From: Planctomycetota bacterium
GTDB taxonomy: Bacteria > Planctomycetota > UBA1135 > JACQFD01
DNA: 33,348 nt
NCBI GenBank assembly: GCA_016200225.1
Contig: JACQFD010000032.1
Coordinates: forward strand, 1 to 33,348
Direction of reading: 5' to 3'
Shown here piece by piece: positions 6,941 to 16,540 of the stretch. A program made the translations under genes and the position numbers. Each line of letters opens with the position of its first letter. Position 1 is the first letter of the stretch. The notes under the pieces were generated by a model. The model ran no database searches and was not told where the DNA came from. It saw only the letters and a list, made by a program, of their open reading frames with translations.

Positions 6941-6989
6941 CGACCTCCGGGTTATGAGCCCGACGAGCTGCCAGCTGCTCCACCCCGCG
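6914..6989 (-). tRNA. tRNA-fMet (initiator, anticodon CAT), CCA encoded
   Basis: The 76-base cloverleaf reads on the minus strand from CGCGGGG at 6989 to TACCA at 6914. The anticodon loop CTCATAA is held by the three G-C pairs GGG/CCC typical of initiators. The first acceptor pair is a C-T mismatch, again the initiator signature, and the remaining six acceptor pairs are good. The T arm GGAGG-TTCGAAT-CCTTC has one G-T wobble. The D arm is close to that of E. coli tRNA-fMet with one base fewer. The CCA end is encoded. Confidence 0.97.
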
Positions 6990-7358
6990 TTGAGGGCCGA
7001 ACAAACTAGCCGCGCGGGGCACGAAGTCAAGGCTGCCGGGACAAGTTTGTCGCGCGATTTTGTGACATTCCTGTCGCGGTTCACTGGGGAAGCGACCAAT
7101 TTCGCGCCCGCGGCGCGTGCATAGATGTACACGCGTGCGTCGGCCGGCGATGGCGAGCGGGTTTCAGGTGCGCCCCGCTCGAAATCGTTATCACTCGAAT
7201 TTGACGGCTCGGGTGAACGGCCGCGCACGCGGGTGCTGAGTGGTGTTGTAGGGAAGGTCGGGGGACGTCCGGGCGCCCGGACTCCCCCGCCCGTTTCCTA
7301 TTGTTCTTTGACAACGAGGCGAACGTTAAATTTAACAATCTTCGCGGCCGAGCGCCGG
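6990..7358. other. Gene-free spacer between tRNA-fMet and the C25 protease gene
   Basis: No convincing coding frame on either strand; the open frames are arginine-rich shadows of GC-rich DNA. The main structure is a perfect 16-bp palindrome GTCCGGGCGCCCGGAC (7267-7282), flanked by GGGGGA and TCCCCC with one bulged base, about 76 bases beyond the protease stop. It may end protease transcription, although no T tract follows. The tRNA promoter should lie here but I cannot place it. Confidence 0.5.
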
Positions 7359-8747
7359 TCATGACGGCAAACGCAGCGTCGGGTCTCCGAAAAGCATGAA
7401 TTTCATTCCCTGAAAAAAAATGCTCGGAGGATACCAGTCGTCGTTCGGTTTGAGTTGGGCGAGACGCTCCTTTTGGTAATAATACTTAACGGCGTCGGCC
7501 CAACAATCGCCGAGGCGCGCGCGCCCTTCGCGCGTCTTCGCGATGGAGAGCGCGAATCCCTCCATCAACGACAGCGCGCAAGGCTGGCTACCCGTGTTGC
7601 ATCCGATGTACGCGACAGCGCCTGCGTCCTTCGCGCGCACGAGTGACTCGCCGAGGCCGGTCAAATTGTAACGTCCGCGCGCGTATATCGCGGGCGACGG
7701 CGGCGGTTCTGTAAAGATTTCGCCCGCGTTGCTTCCTTTATGATCCTTTCCGTAAATATCACAATAGGGTTCGTACGGAGGCAGCGTGGCGAATCGCGCG
7801 GTCGAACAGCCCGCCGACATGACGATGGGATAGTGTCCATTGTTATGTAACGATTTGATGTTGCCCGTTTGGATGGACCCTTCCCAGCCGTTATCGTGGC
7901 CGTGACCGGCATGTAACAAAAGACCTCCGCCCGCTTGAATCCACGCCAGAATCTGCGCGGCTCCGGGCGCCGTTTTTCCTTCGAAAAACAGCGTCGATTG
8001 GTATCGCGGCGCGAGCACTGCGGACAGCTTTTCCATGTATGCGCGGCAATCGACCCATCCGCCGATGGTTACAAATCCGGCGCGGTGCGCGGCGCTATCC
8101 GCAAGCACAGCATCCTTCTCATAATCGATGGATTTATTAGCAACGTCCGCGGCCTGTTCGGGCGTCGAAACGGGCCAGCGGCCGATGGCGATGTCGGGTT
8201 GATAATCGATTCTGTCGAAATTGATATCATCGTGTTTGTTGGCCTCTCCGTGGACTTCGCCGAAATAGCCCGCATGAAATCCCTCGCGGACGCCGTTCCA
8301 ACTTTCGAACGCGCCGTCGGCCTTCGCGAGATCGCTATAATACAAATCGCTCGGGTAGAAAGCGACATTAAACGCTTCCTTCGTCACCCGGTCGAGGCAC
8401 ATGTAGCGAACAGGAATTATGTCGGCGTCGCCGACGAGGAGAACGAAACGTGCGCCGCCGGATTTGTATTTTTCATATAAAAATCGTTTCAGCCGTTCGG
8501 CATCGTCGTCGCCTGGGAATTGTTTAATAACAGTCTCCAGCGACACGAGCGCCGTCGGCAGATCCGTTTGTTTATATTTAATATAAGGCTGCAACGCCGC
8601 GTGAAACGCGTCGGGCGCGACGACGAGATACCGGGCATCGCCGGGTCCGGAACGGATGGGTCCCGAACGGCACGCGGCGAGCGCGTGGAAAATGATACAA
8701 CAAATCGAGGCGAACAAGGAATTCGAGCCGTGTATTCGAACACTCAC
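7359..8747 (-). CDS. Peptidase C25 (gingipain-like) lipoprotein
   Basis: The 462-residue protein belongs to the caspase-like gingipain clan of cysteine peptidases. The N-terminus has a hydrophobic stretch and a lipobox L-A-A-C at residues 23-26, so it is probably lipid-anchored outside the cytoplasmic membrane. Family marks seen: RFVLLVGDADIIPVRY (100-115), the substrate-side DIAIGRWPVST (185-195), the catalytic His in LLLHAGHGH (His282) and the catalytic Cys in IVMSAGCSTA (Cys314). The end (MKFMLFGDPTLRLPS) is also typical of C25 domains. There is no C-terminal sorting domain of the Bacteroidetes kind. The GTG start at 8747 overlaps the ParB-like stop (GTGA), so the two are translationally coupled. 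Basic-residue specificity is a family feature, not shown here. Confidence 0.88.
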   Translation of the reverse strand: MSVRIHGSNSLFASICCIIFHALAACRSGPIRSGPGDARYLVVAPDAFHAALQPYIKYKQTDLPTALVSLETVIKQFPGDDDAERLKRFLYEKYKSGGARFVLLVGDADIIPVRYMCLDRVTKEAFNVAFYPSDLYYSDLAKADGAFESWNGVREGFHAGYFGEVHGEANKHDDINFDRIDYQPDIAIGRWPVSTPEQAADVANKSIDYEKDAVLADSAAHRAGFVTIGGWVDCRAYMEKLSAVLAPRYQSTLFFEGKTAPGAAQILAWIQAGGGLLLHAGHGHDNGWEGSIQTGNIKSLHNNGHYPIVMSAGCSTARFATLPPYEPYCDIYGKDHKGSNAGEIFTEPPPSPAIYARGRYNLTGLGESLVRAKDAGAVAYIGCNTGSQPCALSLMEGFALSIAKTREGRARLGDCWADAVKYYYQKERLAQLKPNDDWYPPSIFFQGMKFMLFGDPTLRLPS

Positions 8748-9706
8748 GAAGATTCCTCGTCGCCGCCGCCCCAGCCGCCGGCCGAGGAGACCTGTTCGGG
8801 AGTGACCTTGTCGATATTAAATTTAAGCGCGGCCGCCTTCATTTTTTTGATAAGTTCTTCGGCGCTGATCGTCACTTCCTTCGCAAAACGAATCGGATTG
8901 ATCCGGGCGGTTACAAACGATCGAAGATACGGCGATTGGAGGCCGCGCTCCTTCAGTTTTTGTATCACTTGCGTGACGGTTTCGTCGAGGTCGAGCAGCG
9001 CGGCGCCGCGCTCCTCGCGCTCGGCGAGCGCTTTCTTCATATTAAGATCGAAAAAACTCTCGACGCGTTTCAGCGCCGGGCGATAGGCGCCGCCCGAGAA
9101 TCGGCCGTTCTTTTCGTAACAAACGCCGAGTGTTAGCAAAATGGGTTCTTCGAATTCGAGTGTGAATTCGCTTTCTTTACGATCGCTGTCGATCGCGAGC
9201 GCGCGGGCCATTCGGATGACTTCGAGGGATTTTTCTCTTAAATTATGCGATTTCTCGGTGTTCAACGCGAGGATTCGATACGCGATCTCGCGATCGGGAA
9301 CCACAAGTGCGGTGACGGATTTCGCCCCGAGTTTGCCGAGCGCCGCGCGGCGATGATTACCGTTGGGAGTCCAATACTTCTTATCGCCCTCGCGGGTCGC
9401 GATAATCGGGTCGAGAAAAACGCCGACTTTCTCGATGACGTTCGTGAGACGCTTCAAATGCGCTTCCGACAAATCCCGCTGGTAAGGCGTCGGCTCCACT
9501 TGCGCGAGCGGTAGCGCGCAGAGGAGCAGCCAACGCCCGTCGAGCGGTTCGCGATAGCAGCCGAGCGCGACGCCGCCGTCGCGTTCGACGTCTTTCTGTA
9601 AAGTTACAATTTCGTCCGGCGGATCGCCCGCCATGTCGGCGGGCGTGAGTCCGCGCGATGCCGGTTCGACTTTTTTGCGCCGTGGGGCTCGTTTTTTCGC
9701 TGCCAT
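8744..9706 (-). CDS. ParB/sulfiredoxin-fold domain protein, stand-alone
   Basis: The 320-residue protein has a ParB N-terminal (ParB/Srx) domain at about residues 62-140: LPLAQVEPTPYQRDLSEAHL, a segment of the GxxxPI type (KVGVFLDPIIAT) and the NTP-binding NGNHRRAALGKLGAKSV (115-131), a variant of the G-E-R-R box. No typical KorB/ParB HTH or dimerisation domain is evident. The region after 140 is mostly helical, and the C-terminus ends in a short acidic, glycine-rich tail (GGWGGGDEESS). The N-terminus is very basic. There is no ParA gene beside it, so a chromosome-partition role is unlikely from context; ParB-fold proteins also act as CTPases or nucleases. The ATG at 9706 is 36 bases after the cytochrome stop, and the stop overlaps the C25 start. 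Confidence 0.8.
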   Translation of the reverse strand: MAAKKRAPRRKKVEPASRGLTPADMAGDPPDEIVTLQKDVERDGGVALGCYREPLDGRWLLLCALPLAQVEPTPYQRDLSEAHLKRLTNVIEKVGVFLDPIIATREGDKKYWTPNGNHRRAALGKLGAKSVTALVVPDREIAYRILALNTEKSHNLREKSLEVIRMARALAIDSDRKESEFTLEFEEPILLTLGVCYEKNGRFSGGAYRPALKRVESFFDLNMKKALAEREERGAALLDLDETVTQVIQKLKERGLQSPYLRSFVTARINPIRFAKEVTISAEELIKKMKAAALKFNIDKVTPEQVSSAGGWGGGDEESS

Positions 9707-9742
9707 GCTAATGATTCGATCGGGTTGATTGGATAATAAATA

Positions 9743-12700
9743 TTAATCCGGAAATTCGTTCAGCGTATACCAGGCCTCGGGATGTATCAGTTTCTCGCCG
9801 TCCCGCGACGCGACGTTGCGCAGTCGAATTTCACAAATGCGGTCGGTCGTCATTTCCGCGACCTTGAATTGTAATTTCATGCCGTCGTCGCTCAATTTGA
9901 TATCGGTAACTTTGCAGGGCTTTCGGTCGATCTCGGGCGAACCGTACGTGGCCCAGTAATGGTAATGGAACTGTTCGACGGTCGCGGAAATTGCGGCATT
10001 TTCGGACGATTGCGCGGTGCCGGCCGGCGAGCGCGGCGCTGCGACCGGTTTTGTAAATTCGATTTCAAAACCGTCTTTCTGTAAATGCACCGATTTCATC
10101 TCGAACGGAACTTTTTCACTGTAAGAAACGCGTTCGAGCGCGAAGAGATTCGGACCGACGGCGCCCCAGCCGCCGGTGGTCTGCGCGACGTACAATTTGT
10201 CGTCGGGTCCCCACGCGATGCGCTCGACGCCCGAACTGAAGCCGCGGCGGAAAATCCAGCATGTGCCCTGCTGCCGGCCCTTTACAGTTTCGAGTTGCAC
10301 GCGCATCAGTAGCGAATCCGTCATCTCGCCGACGATCAATTGGCCTGCGAACGGGCCGAATTTACCGTTCCGATCTTCATAAATAATATCGGAGGAACTG
10401 TGGCTCATTTTTCCGTACGGAAACCAGCAGACCGGCGGCGTGACCGTGGCTTTCTCTTCGCGATTTTTTAATGCAAATCGTTGGCCGTAGAACTCACCTT
10501 TCTTAACTTCAACGATTTTGCACGCGGGAATGTAGTCGCCCTGGTTGTCGGAATAGTAAAATTCACCGTTCGGACCCATGCCGGTGCCGTTCGGCGTGCG
10601 GCAACCCAGGCCCAGGACTTCGAATTGCCGGTCGTGATTCACGCGCCACGCGCTGCCGCGCGCGAACACCTGTTCGGGCCGCGTCGCGCCGCCGGGAATG
10701 ATGGCGAGGCCGAGCGTGCCGTAGAACGAACCTTTGTAATATTCGAGGCCGAACGCAAATTCGTGAAAATTCGTCGAAAGCTCCCAGCCGGCGTTATAGC
10801 AAATATACTGATCTGCGACGCCGTCGCGGTCCGAATCGACGAGTTTTGTCAATTCCGGTTTTTGTAAAACATACAATTCCCCGTTGACGATCTTGAGTCC
10901 GAGCGGTTCGTGCAGACCGTGCGCGAACCGGCGCCATTTGTGTTGATCGGGCGTTTTAGTAGCATTTTCGAGAATCCATACTTCTCCGCGCCGCGTGCAG
11001 ATCGCTAACGATCCGTCGGGGAAGAAATCGAGTCCGCCGCCCTGAAGCACCGTCTCCTCGGGAACGGGAATTCTCTCGATTGGATAACTTGCGGCTTCGC
11101 GCTCGATCGGGTTGTCGGGCGAAAGGACTTCGCCCTCCCAACTCGGCGCGACGCGCGGCGCGTCGGCGAAGAAGTCCTGTTTCGTATTGTTAAATTTGTC
11201 CGGCAGCGGCGCCGGCGAAGGATTTTTCGACCACGATATTGTCAGGCGGGCATCCATCGGCTGGTCGCCGGCCGGGTCCATTTGTATCGAATAAATCGTC
11301 GCCGTATCCGAAGTGGACGTCGACACGGAAACCGACCCGCGTTCCGCTTTCGTCGAAACGCGCGGAACGACGGCTCCCGCGGTCGCGTTTCTGTAAATAT
11401 CACAAACCAATGAGGTCCCCGCCGCGGCTCCGCTCGCGCTGACATAACAATCCACCTGAGCGCCGTCGCCGCCGTTGCCGGCGACGAATCGTTGTTTTAC
11501 GGTAATTGGTCTTCCGTTGGGAACGGGCACTTCGATCTCAAATGTATAATTACCGTTCTTTTCTTCGTAACCTTTATAAACGGGCTTCGGCGCCTTCGAG
11601 AAATCGATATTTTGCCCTTGGGCGACCGCGTACCAGACGCCGGCGAGTTCGGTGCCTGTCCACAAGACGGTTCCCTCGGGAGCCGGATAGGGACCGTGCT
11701 GGCCGGTCCACTGCGTGCCGTTCATTCTTAAGAATCCTCCCTCCCAAATCTTAAACAATCGGCCCGATGCGAGATCGAGCGCGAGCGACACTCCGCCCGG
11801 AAATCCCAAACAAATCGTGCGCGGCGACTCGTTGAACGGAGTTCGCAAAATCGCCGGGCGCCCTTCGGCGATCCAGCTCCAGCCGTTATTATTAGCGAGC
11901 CCGGCCGGCAGCGGTGCTTTCGATCCGAGCGCGAGATAATCATATAACAAATCGACCTGTGCGTCCGTGTCGAGGCCGTGACGGCCGGCGAGTGTGCTCT
12001 TGCCGTTTGGAAAGAATGTCGGCATTTTCGTTCCGGGGGCGAGCGCCTGCGGATCCAACAACCAGCGCCGGTACCAGGATTCGCGAATGCGGCGCGGCGT
12101 GAGCGTGAGATCGGGGCCGCGCGCGTCGACGAACGCGACGCTGGCCTCCCAGCCCGCGAGATCGTGGCACGCAATGCAATTAAAACCCTTCTTACCGATC
12201 AGATCCTGTCCCGCGATGCCGGTGTTTTTGTTTGTTAAACGATTCGGCATCGGACTCGACAATTCCTCGCCCTCGGCCGCGGCAAGGCCGTTTGCTAACA
12301 TTTCGGCCGGAGCCCCGAAATGTGGCATTTTCAACTCGAACCATGGACGCGAGCGCGTGTCGGATGTAAACATTTCCTTCAACCACTCGGGTCGCACGCG
12401 CGAACCGGCGCGGGAAAGATCCGGCGGCGCGATTTGTTCAATTTCCTGATCGTGTCCTTCGCCGAGCGCGGTTTTTTGTAACTCCGCGATGCCGCCGCCG
12501 ATGCCGTCGCGCACGTGACATTGTAAACATCCAAATCGGTCGATCGCGCGCGGCGTTTCGTACGCAAACGAAGGCGTCGCGCGCGCGCGCGAGGGCTTGT
12601 TCAGATATATAAATAAATCGCCGACGTCGGCGTCGGACAGACCGTACGCGGGCGCGGCTCCGTGCGGAGCCGGTCCGCGCGCGCATCCCATTTTTTCTTT

Positions 12701-13957
12701 ATTAATAATACCGCCGTCGAGCGAAGGTCCCGCGACGGCGCGGCTCTGGTCGCCGAGCGCGTGGCACGCGAGGCACCCGCGTTTTTTCATAAGTTCCAAT
12801 CCGCGGGACATCGCGTCGGCCGATCCGCCCGGCTCGGGCGCCGGCAGTTCCAACTCATATTGCGCGTCGCGCGCTTTCATTAAGAATGTCGCCATGTCGA
12901 GACATTCCTCGCGCGAAATAAACAATTGCGGCATTGTTCCCGCGGGATGGGACTGCAAAGGATGTTGTATGAAATCGGCGAGCGCGGTTTCGTTTATATA
13001 TTTCGAACCCGTCGCGTACAGCGGCGCGCGCGGCGCCGTCTCGGGCGCGTTCGAACCCTCCGGGGAATTGTGACATGCGACGCACCCGCGTTTTGCGAAG
13101 ACCCGCTTTCCGTTTTCCACATTCGCTTTGTGCTCGTTTTTTCCCGGCTTGGCGCCGTCCTTCAAAGTTATCAAATAACGCGCGAGATCCGCGCGCGCCG
13201 CGGCGCCGTCCGCGTTGTTATCGAATACGGCGGGCATCTCGATACCGAATCGATGGGCCTGCGGATCGCCGAGAAATGTATAAATCCACGGGCCGTTCAA
13301 TTTGGATCCTACTTTTGATAAATCCGGGCCGGGGAGCGGCGCCGCGGCGTCGGCGCGGGCGTGGCACTGCCCGCATCGCTGCTTTTCAAACAAAAACCGG
13401 CCGCGCTCGCCGGCGGCCAATGTTAATAATTCCGGATTCTCGTCGGCGGCGTCGTGGCTGAATGCGGTGGCGGCCGCGGGCACGGGGCCGAAATCGTCGG
13501 ACTCCCATATCAGTTGTATTCTCGCGTCCTTCGTGGATTTTTGAAATTCACAAATCAACGGCGTGGGACCGGCCTTCAATTCCATCCAATCGCCCGGGAC
13601 CGCGACGGCCTCGGCGCCCGCGCCCGCCGCGTGGTCGGCGGCTTCGGGGCCAATGACAATTTTACCGTCGATCGTTAATTTTACTTTTCCGCGCGCCATG
13701 AGCGTGAATCGATACTTTCCGTCGCGAGGAATCTCGATGAAACCCTTCCACTGCATCGTAAACATTCCGGCCGGCAGCGACGGGTGCGGCATCTGATCTT
13801 CCGGCCACGTTCCGGCAACGCGGGAAATAATCCAATTCGCCGAATGGCCCCCCGCGGTCGCCGTGGCGGCGAGACCGCGCGGACGCTCCGCCTGAAACGC
13901 GAAGCAACAGTGAACAACAATTGTTAAGAACGTTATCGAGGCCGCGAGTATTCGCAT
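9743..13957 (-). CDS. PA14 / penta-haem cytochrome c / beta-propeller fusion protein
   Basis: The 1404-residue exported protein begins with a signal peptide (hydrophobic 5-20). A PA14-like carbohydrate-binding domain follows at about 40-155 (WKGFIEIPRDGKYRFTLMAR). Five CXXCH haem sites are at Cys195, Cys292, Cys395, Cys477 and Cys594; candidate Met ligands occur in MPAVF (241), MPQLF (342), MPHFG (544) and KMPTFF. A beta-rich region comes next, and from about 950 to 1300 a beta-propeller of the glucose/sorbosone dehydrogenase-like kind (GGGLDFFPDGSLAICTRRGE; LVDSDRDGVADQY). A short beta domain ends it. Such giant fusions are characteristic of Planctomycetota and relatives. An oxidative periplasmic sugar dehydrogenase with built-in electron wire is inferred. 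Start: ATG 13957 with AGGATCC upstream. ParB-like and C25 genes follow closely. Confidence 0.9.
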   Translation of the reverse strand: MRILAASITFLTIVVHCCFAFQAERPRGLAATATAGGHSANWIISRVAGTWPEDQMPHPSLPAGMFTMQWKGFIEIPRDGKYRFTLMARGKVKLTIDGKIVIGPEAADHAAGAGAEAVAVPGDWMELKAGPTPLICEFQKSTKDARIQLIWESDDFGPVPAAATAFSHDAADENPELLTLAAGERGRFLFEKQRCGQCHARADAAAPLPGPDLSKVGSKLNGPWIYTFLGDPQAHRFGIEMPAVFDNNADGAAARADLARYLITLKDGAKPGKNEHKANVENGKRVFAKRGCVACHNSPEGSNAPETAPRAPLYATGSKYINETALADFIQHPLQSHPAGTMPQLFISREECLDMATFLMKARDAQYELELPAPEPGGSADAMSRGLELMKKRGCLACHALGDQSRAVAGPSLDGGIINKEKMGCARGPAPHGAAPAYGLSDADVGDLFIYLNKPSRARATPSFAYETPRAIDRFGCLQCHVRDGIGGGIAELQKTALGEGHDQEIEQIAPPDLSRAGSRVRPEWLKEMFTSDTRSRPWFELKMPHFGAPAEMLANGLAAAEGEELSSPMPNRLTNKNTGIAGQDLIGKKGFNCIACHDLAGWEASVAFVDARGPDLTLTPRRIRESWYRRWLLDPQALAPGTKMPTFFPNGKSTLAGRHGLDTDAQVDLLYDYLALGSKAPLPAGLANNNGWSWIAEGRPAILRTPFNESPRTICLGFPGGVSLALDLASGRLFKIWEGGFLRMNGTQWTGQHGPYPAPEGTVLWTGTELAGVWYAVAQGQNIDFSKAPKPVYKGYEEKNGNYTFEIEVPVPNGRPITVKQRFVAGNGGDGAQVDCYVSASGAAAGTSLVCDIYRNATAGAVVPRVSTKAERGSVSVSTSTSDTATIYSIQMDPAGDQPMDARLTISWSKNPSPAPLPDKFNNTKQDFFADAPRVAPSWEGEVLSPDNPIEREAASYPIERIPVPEETVLQGGGLDFFPDGSLAICTRRGEVWILENATKTPDQHKWRRFAHGLHEPLGLKIVNGELYVLQKPELTKLVDSDRDGVADQYICYNAGWELSTNFHEFAFGLEYYKGSFYGTLGLAIIPGGATRPEQVFARGSAWRVNHDRQFEVLGLGCRTPNGTGMGPNGEFYYSDNQGDYIPACKIVEVKKGEFYGQRFALKNREEKATVTPPVCWFPYGKMSHSSSDIIYEDRNGKFGPFAGQLIVGEMTDSLLMRVQLETVKGRQQGTCWIFRRGFSSGVERIAWGPDDKLYVAQTTGGWGAVGPNLFALERVSYSEKVPFEMKSVHLQKDGFEIEFTKPVAAPRSPAGTAQSSENAAISATVEQFHYHYWATYGSPEIDRKPCKVTDIKLSDDGMKLQFKVAEMTTDRICEIRLRNVASRDGEKLIHPEAWYTLNEFPD

Positions 13958-14064
13958 TCGCGGATCCTAAATCATGGAGTCTCCGGACGAACAGGCCGTC
14001 TTTCGCGGAACGCAAATCGCGGAGGCGCCGACGGCGACGGCGGAACGATTCGAGCCGTCAATCG

Positions 14065-14433
14065 TTACAATTCCGCCGGATCCGGACCGCCCGCGAGTTG
14101 GGCGGCGTGCTGAATGAGCCGCGGCGCCACCGCGAACTGTGCATTCGGACGCTCGGCGGTCTTCGGTAGCTCCCGCAGCATCGACTTTCGAATCATCGAC
14201 TTGATGAGATCGCGAATCGCGACCGCGTCGAGTCCGAGCGCGGCCGCGATCGCGGTCGAATCGGCGCGGTGTTCCGGCGACTTGTAGACGAACCACAAAA
14301 CGCGCTGCTCGTCGACGGCCGCATTCAAGCCTCCGCGAGCGGCGCCGGCCCCGGCCACGTTACCGTGGAGCGATGTCGCCTTCGGCTGTGCCGCGTCTTT
14401 TTCGCGCAATGACCAGCTACTATTGGGTTTCAT
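14065..14433 (-). CDS. Small protein with probable winged helix, function unknown
   Basis: The 122-residue protein starts at the ATG at 14433; a longer frame to 14619 gives a poor arginine-rich N-terminus. The first 45 residues look flexible. Residues 45-105 (VDEQRVLWFVYKSPEHRADS, TAIAAALGLDAVAIRDLIKS, MIRKSMLRELPK) have the helix-helix-wing spacing of a winged-helix DNA-binding domain. It is divergent from the moxR operon with 188 bases between the starts and lies 107 bases upstream of the cytochrome gene on the same strand. It could regulate either neighbour. I do not recognise a named family. Confidence 0.6.
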   Translation of the reverse strand: MKPNSSWSLREKDAAQPKATSLHGNVAGAGAARGGLNAAVDEQRVLWFVYKSPEHRADSTAIAAALGLDAVAIRDLIKSMIRKSMLRELPKTAERPNAQFAVAPRLIQHAAQLAGGPDPAEL

Positions 14434-14621
14434 ACTCTGTGTAAATGTAATGAACCTCGCGGCCGTGCGCAACGCGCGATCCGCCGCTATCCATAAATTT
14501 ACTATTCGCGACGCGCGGGCGGGCCGGCCATCGAGCCAGCGAAACGCGCCATCGTTTTGCGCGCGACCCGCGTAAGCTCGCAGGCTTCGAAACCAACCTT
14601 TTCCCCGATGAGAAACCATCC

Positions 14622-15611
<990 letters not shown>

Positions 15612-15625
15612 ATGAACGCCGGTTT

Positions 15626-16540
15626 ATGATCGATCCGGAGATTCTCAAACAGGTCCGCCGCATTCAGGTCCACACGAGCCGGCTCGTAACGGACGTGATG
15701 GCCGGAGGCTACAGTTCCGTTTTTCGCGGATCCGGAATCGAATTCGACGAGGTGCGCGAATACAGCGACGGCGACGATCCGCGCTCGGTCGATTGGAACG
15801 TCACCGCGCGGACGGGCCGCCCTTATATCAAAAAATTCGTCGAGGAGCGCGAACTCACGGTCGTTTTTTTATTAGATTTATCGTTATCAATGCGCGCCGG
15901 TTTTCTGAGACGTTCGGCGCGCGAAGCCGCCGCCGAATTCTGCGCGTGCCTCGCACTTTCGGCGATTCGTAATAACGACAAAGTCGGTTTTGTAGCATTC
16001 ACCGACCGCGTCGAACATTATACTCCGCCCAAAAAGGGAATCGGCCACGTGCTCCGCATCGTCCGCGACTGCCTCGCGCTCGAGGCGAAAGGCCGGGCAA
16101 CCGACGTCGTGCCGGCGCTCGAATTCATCGGCCACGTGCTTCGGCGCCGCGCGATTGTATTCTTAGTATCCGATTTCATGGGCGGCGGATTTGTACAAAA
16201 CGCCGAATTCGATCACGCGCTCGCGCTTGTCCGCCGGCGTCACGATCTGATCGCGGCGAGATTCTTAACATCCGAACTCGACCTCGCGAATCGCCCGCGC
16301 GCCCGCGGGCTCCTTCGCGTGCGCGATTACGAAAGCGGCCGCGAAATTTTGTGCGATTTTTCGTCGGCCGCCGTCCGTGAAAGTTATCAAAAAAGCGTCG
16401 CCGCGTGGAATCGCGCGCTCGACGAACGCATGCGCCGCGCGCGCGTCGATTCGATTCGCGTTCCCGTCGCGCAACCCGTGGTCGAACCGATATTACAGTT
16501 CTTCCGCGGCCGCGAATTGAAGTCGGTGCTTCATTCATGA
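15626..16540 (+). CDS. DUF58 protein with VWA-like fold
   Basis: The 304-residue cytosolic DUF58 protein is the near-constant partner of MoxR. The family signature EVREYSDGDDPRSVDWNVTA lies at about 42-61, followed by a VWA-like domain with the first strand and metal site FLLDLSLSM (81-89; D-x-S-x-S intact). A later strand is AIVFLVSDFMGGGF. No membrane segment is present. The ATG at 15626 is preceded by no strong Shine-Dalgarno. Its stop overlaps the next start in an ATGA. In the known model this family links MoxR to membrane VWA proteins; the exact biochemical role is not known. Confidence 0.93.
   Translation: MIDPEILKQVRRIQVHTSRLVTDVMAGGYSSVFRGSGIEFDEVREYSDGDDPRSVDWNVTARTGRPYIKKFVEERELTVVFLLDLSLSMRAGFLRRSAREAAAEFCACLALSAIRNNDKVGFVAFTDRVEHYTPPKKGIGHVLRIVRDCLALEAKGRATDVVPALEFIGHVLRRRAIVFLVSDFMGGGFVQNAEFDHALALVRRRHDLIAARFLTSELDLANRPRARGLLRVRDYESGREILCDFSSAAVRESYQKSVAAWNRALDERMRRARVDSIRVPVAQPVVEPILQFFRGRELKSVLHS

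Noticed and set aside
7267..7282. Perfect 16-bp palindrome as a strong terminator
   Set aside because: No T tract on either side; kept only as a note in the spacer entry.
14434..14619. N-terminal extension of the small winged-helix-like gene to 14619
   Set aside because: The added 62 residues are low-quality, arginine-rich text and would leave only two bases before the divergent moxR start.
16405..16536. Upstream start for the DUF4381-like gene
   Set aside because: It lies wholly within the DUF58 gene and gives an arginine-rich N-terminus; the ATGA junction start gives a signal sequence.
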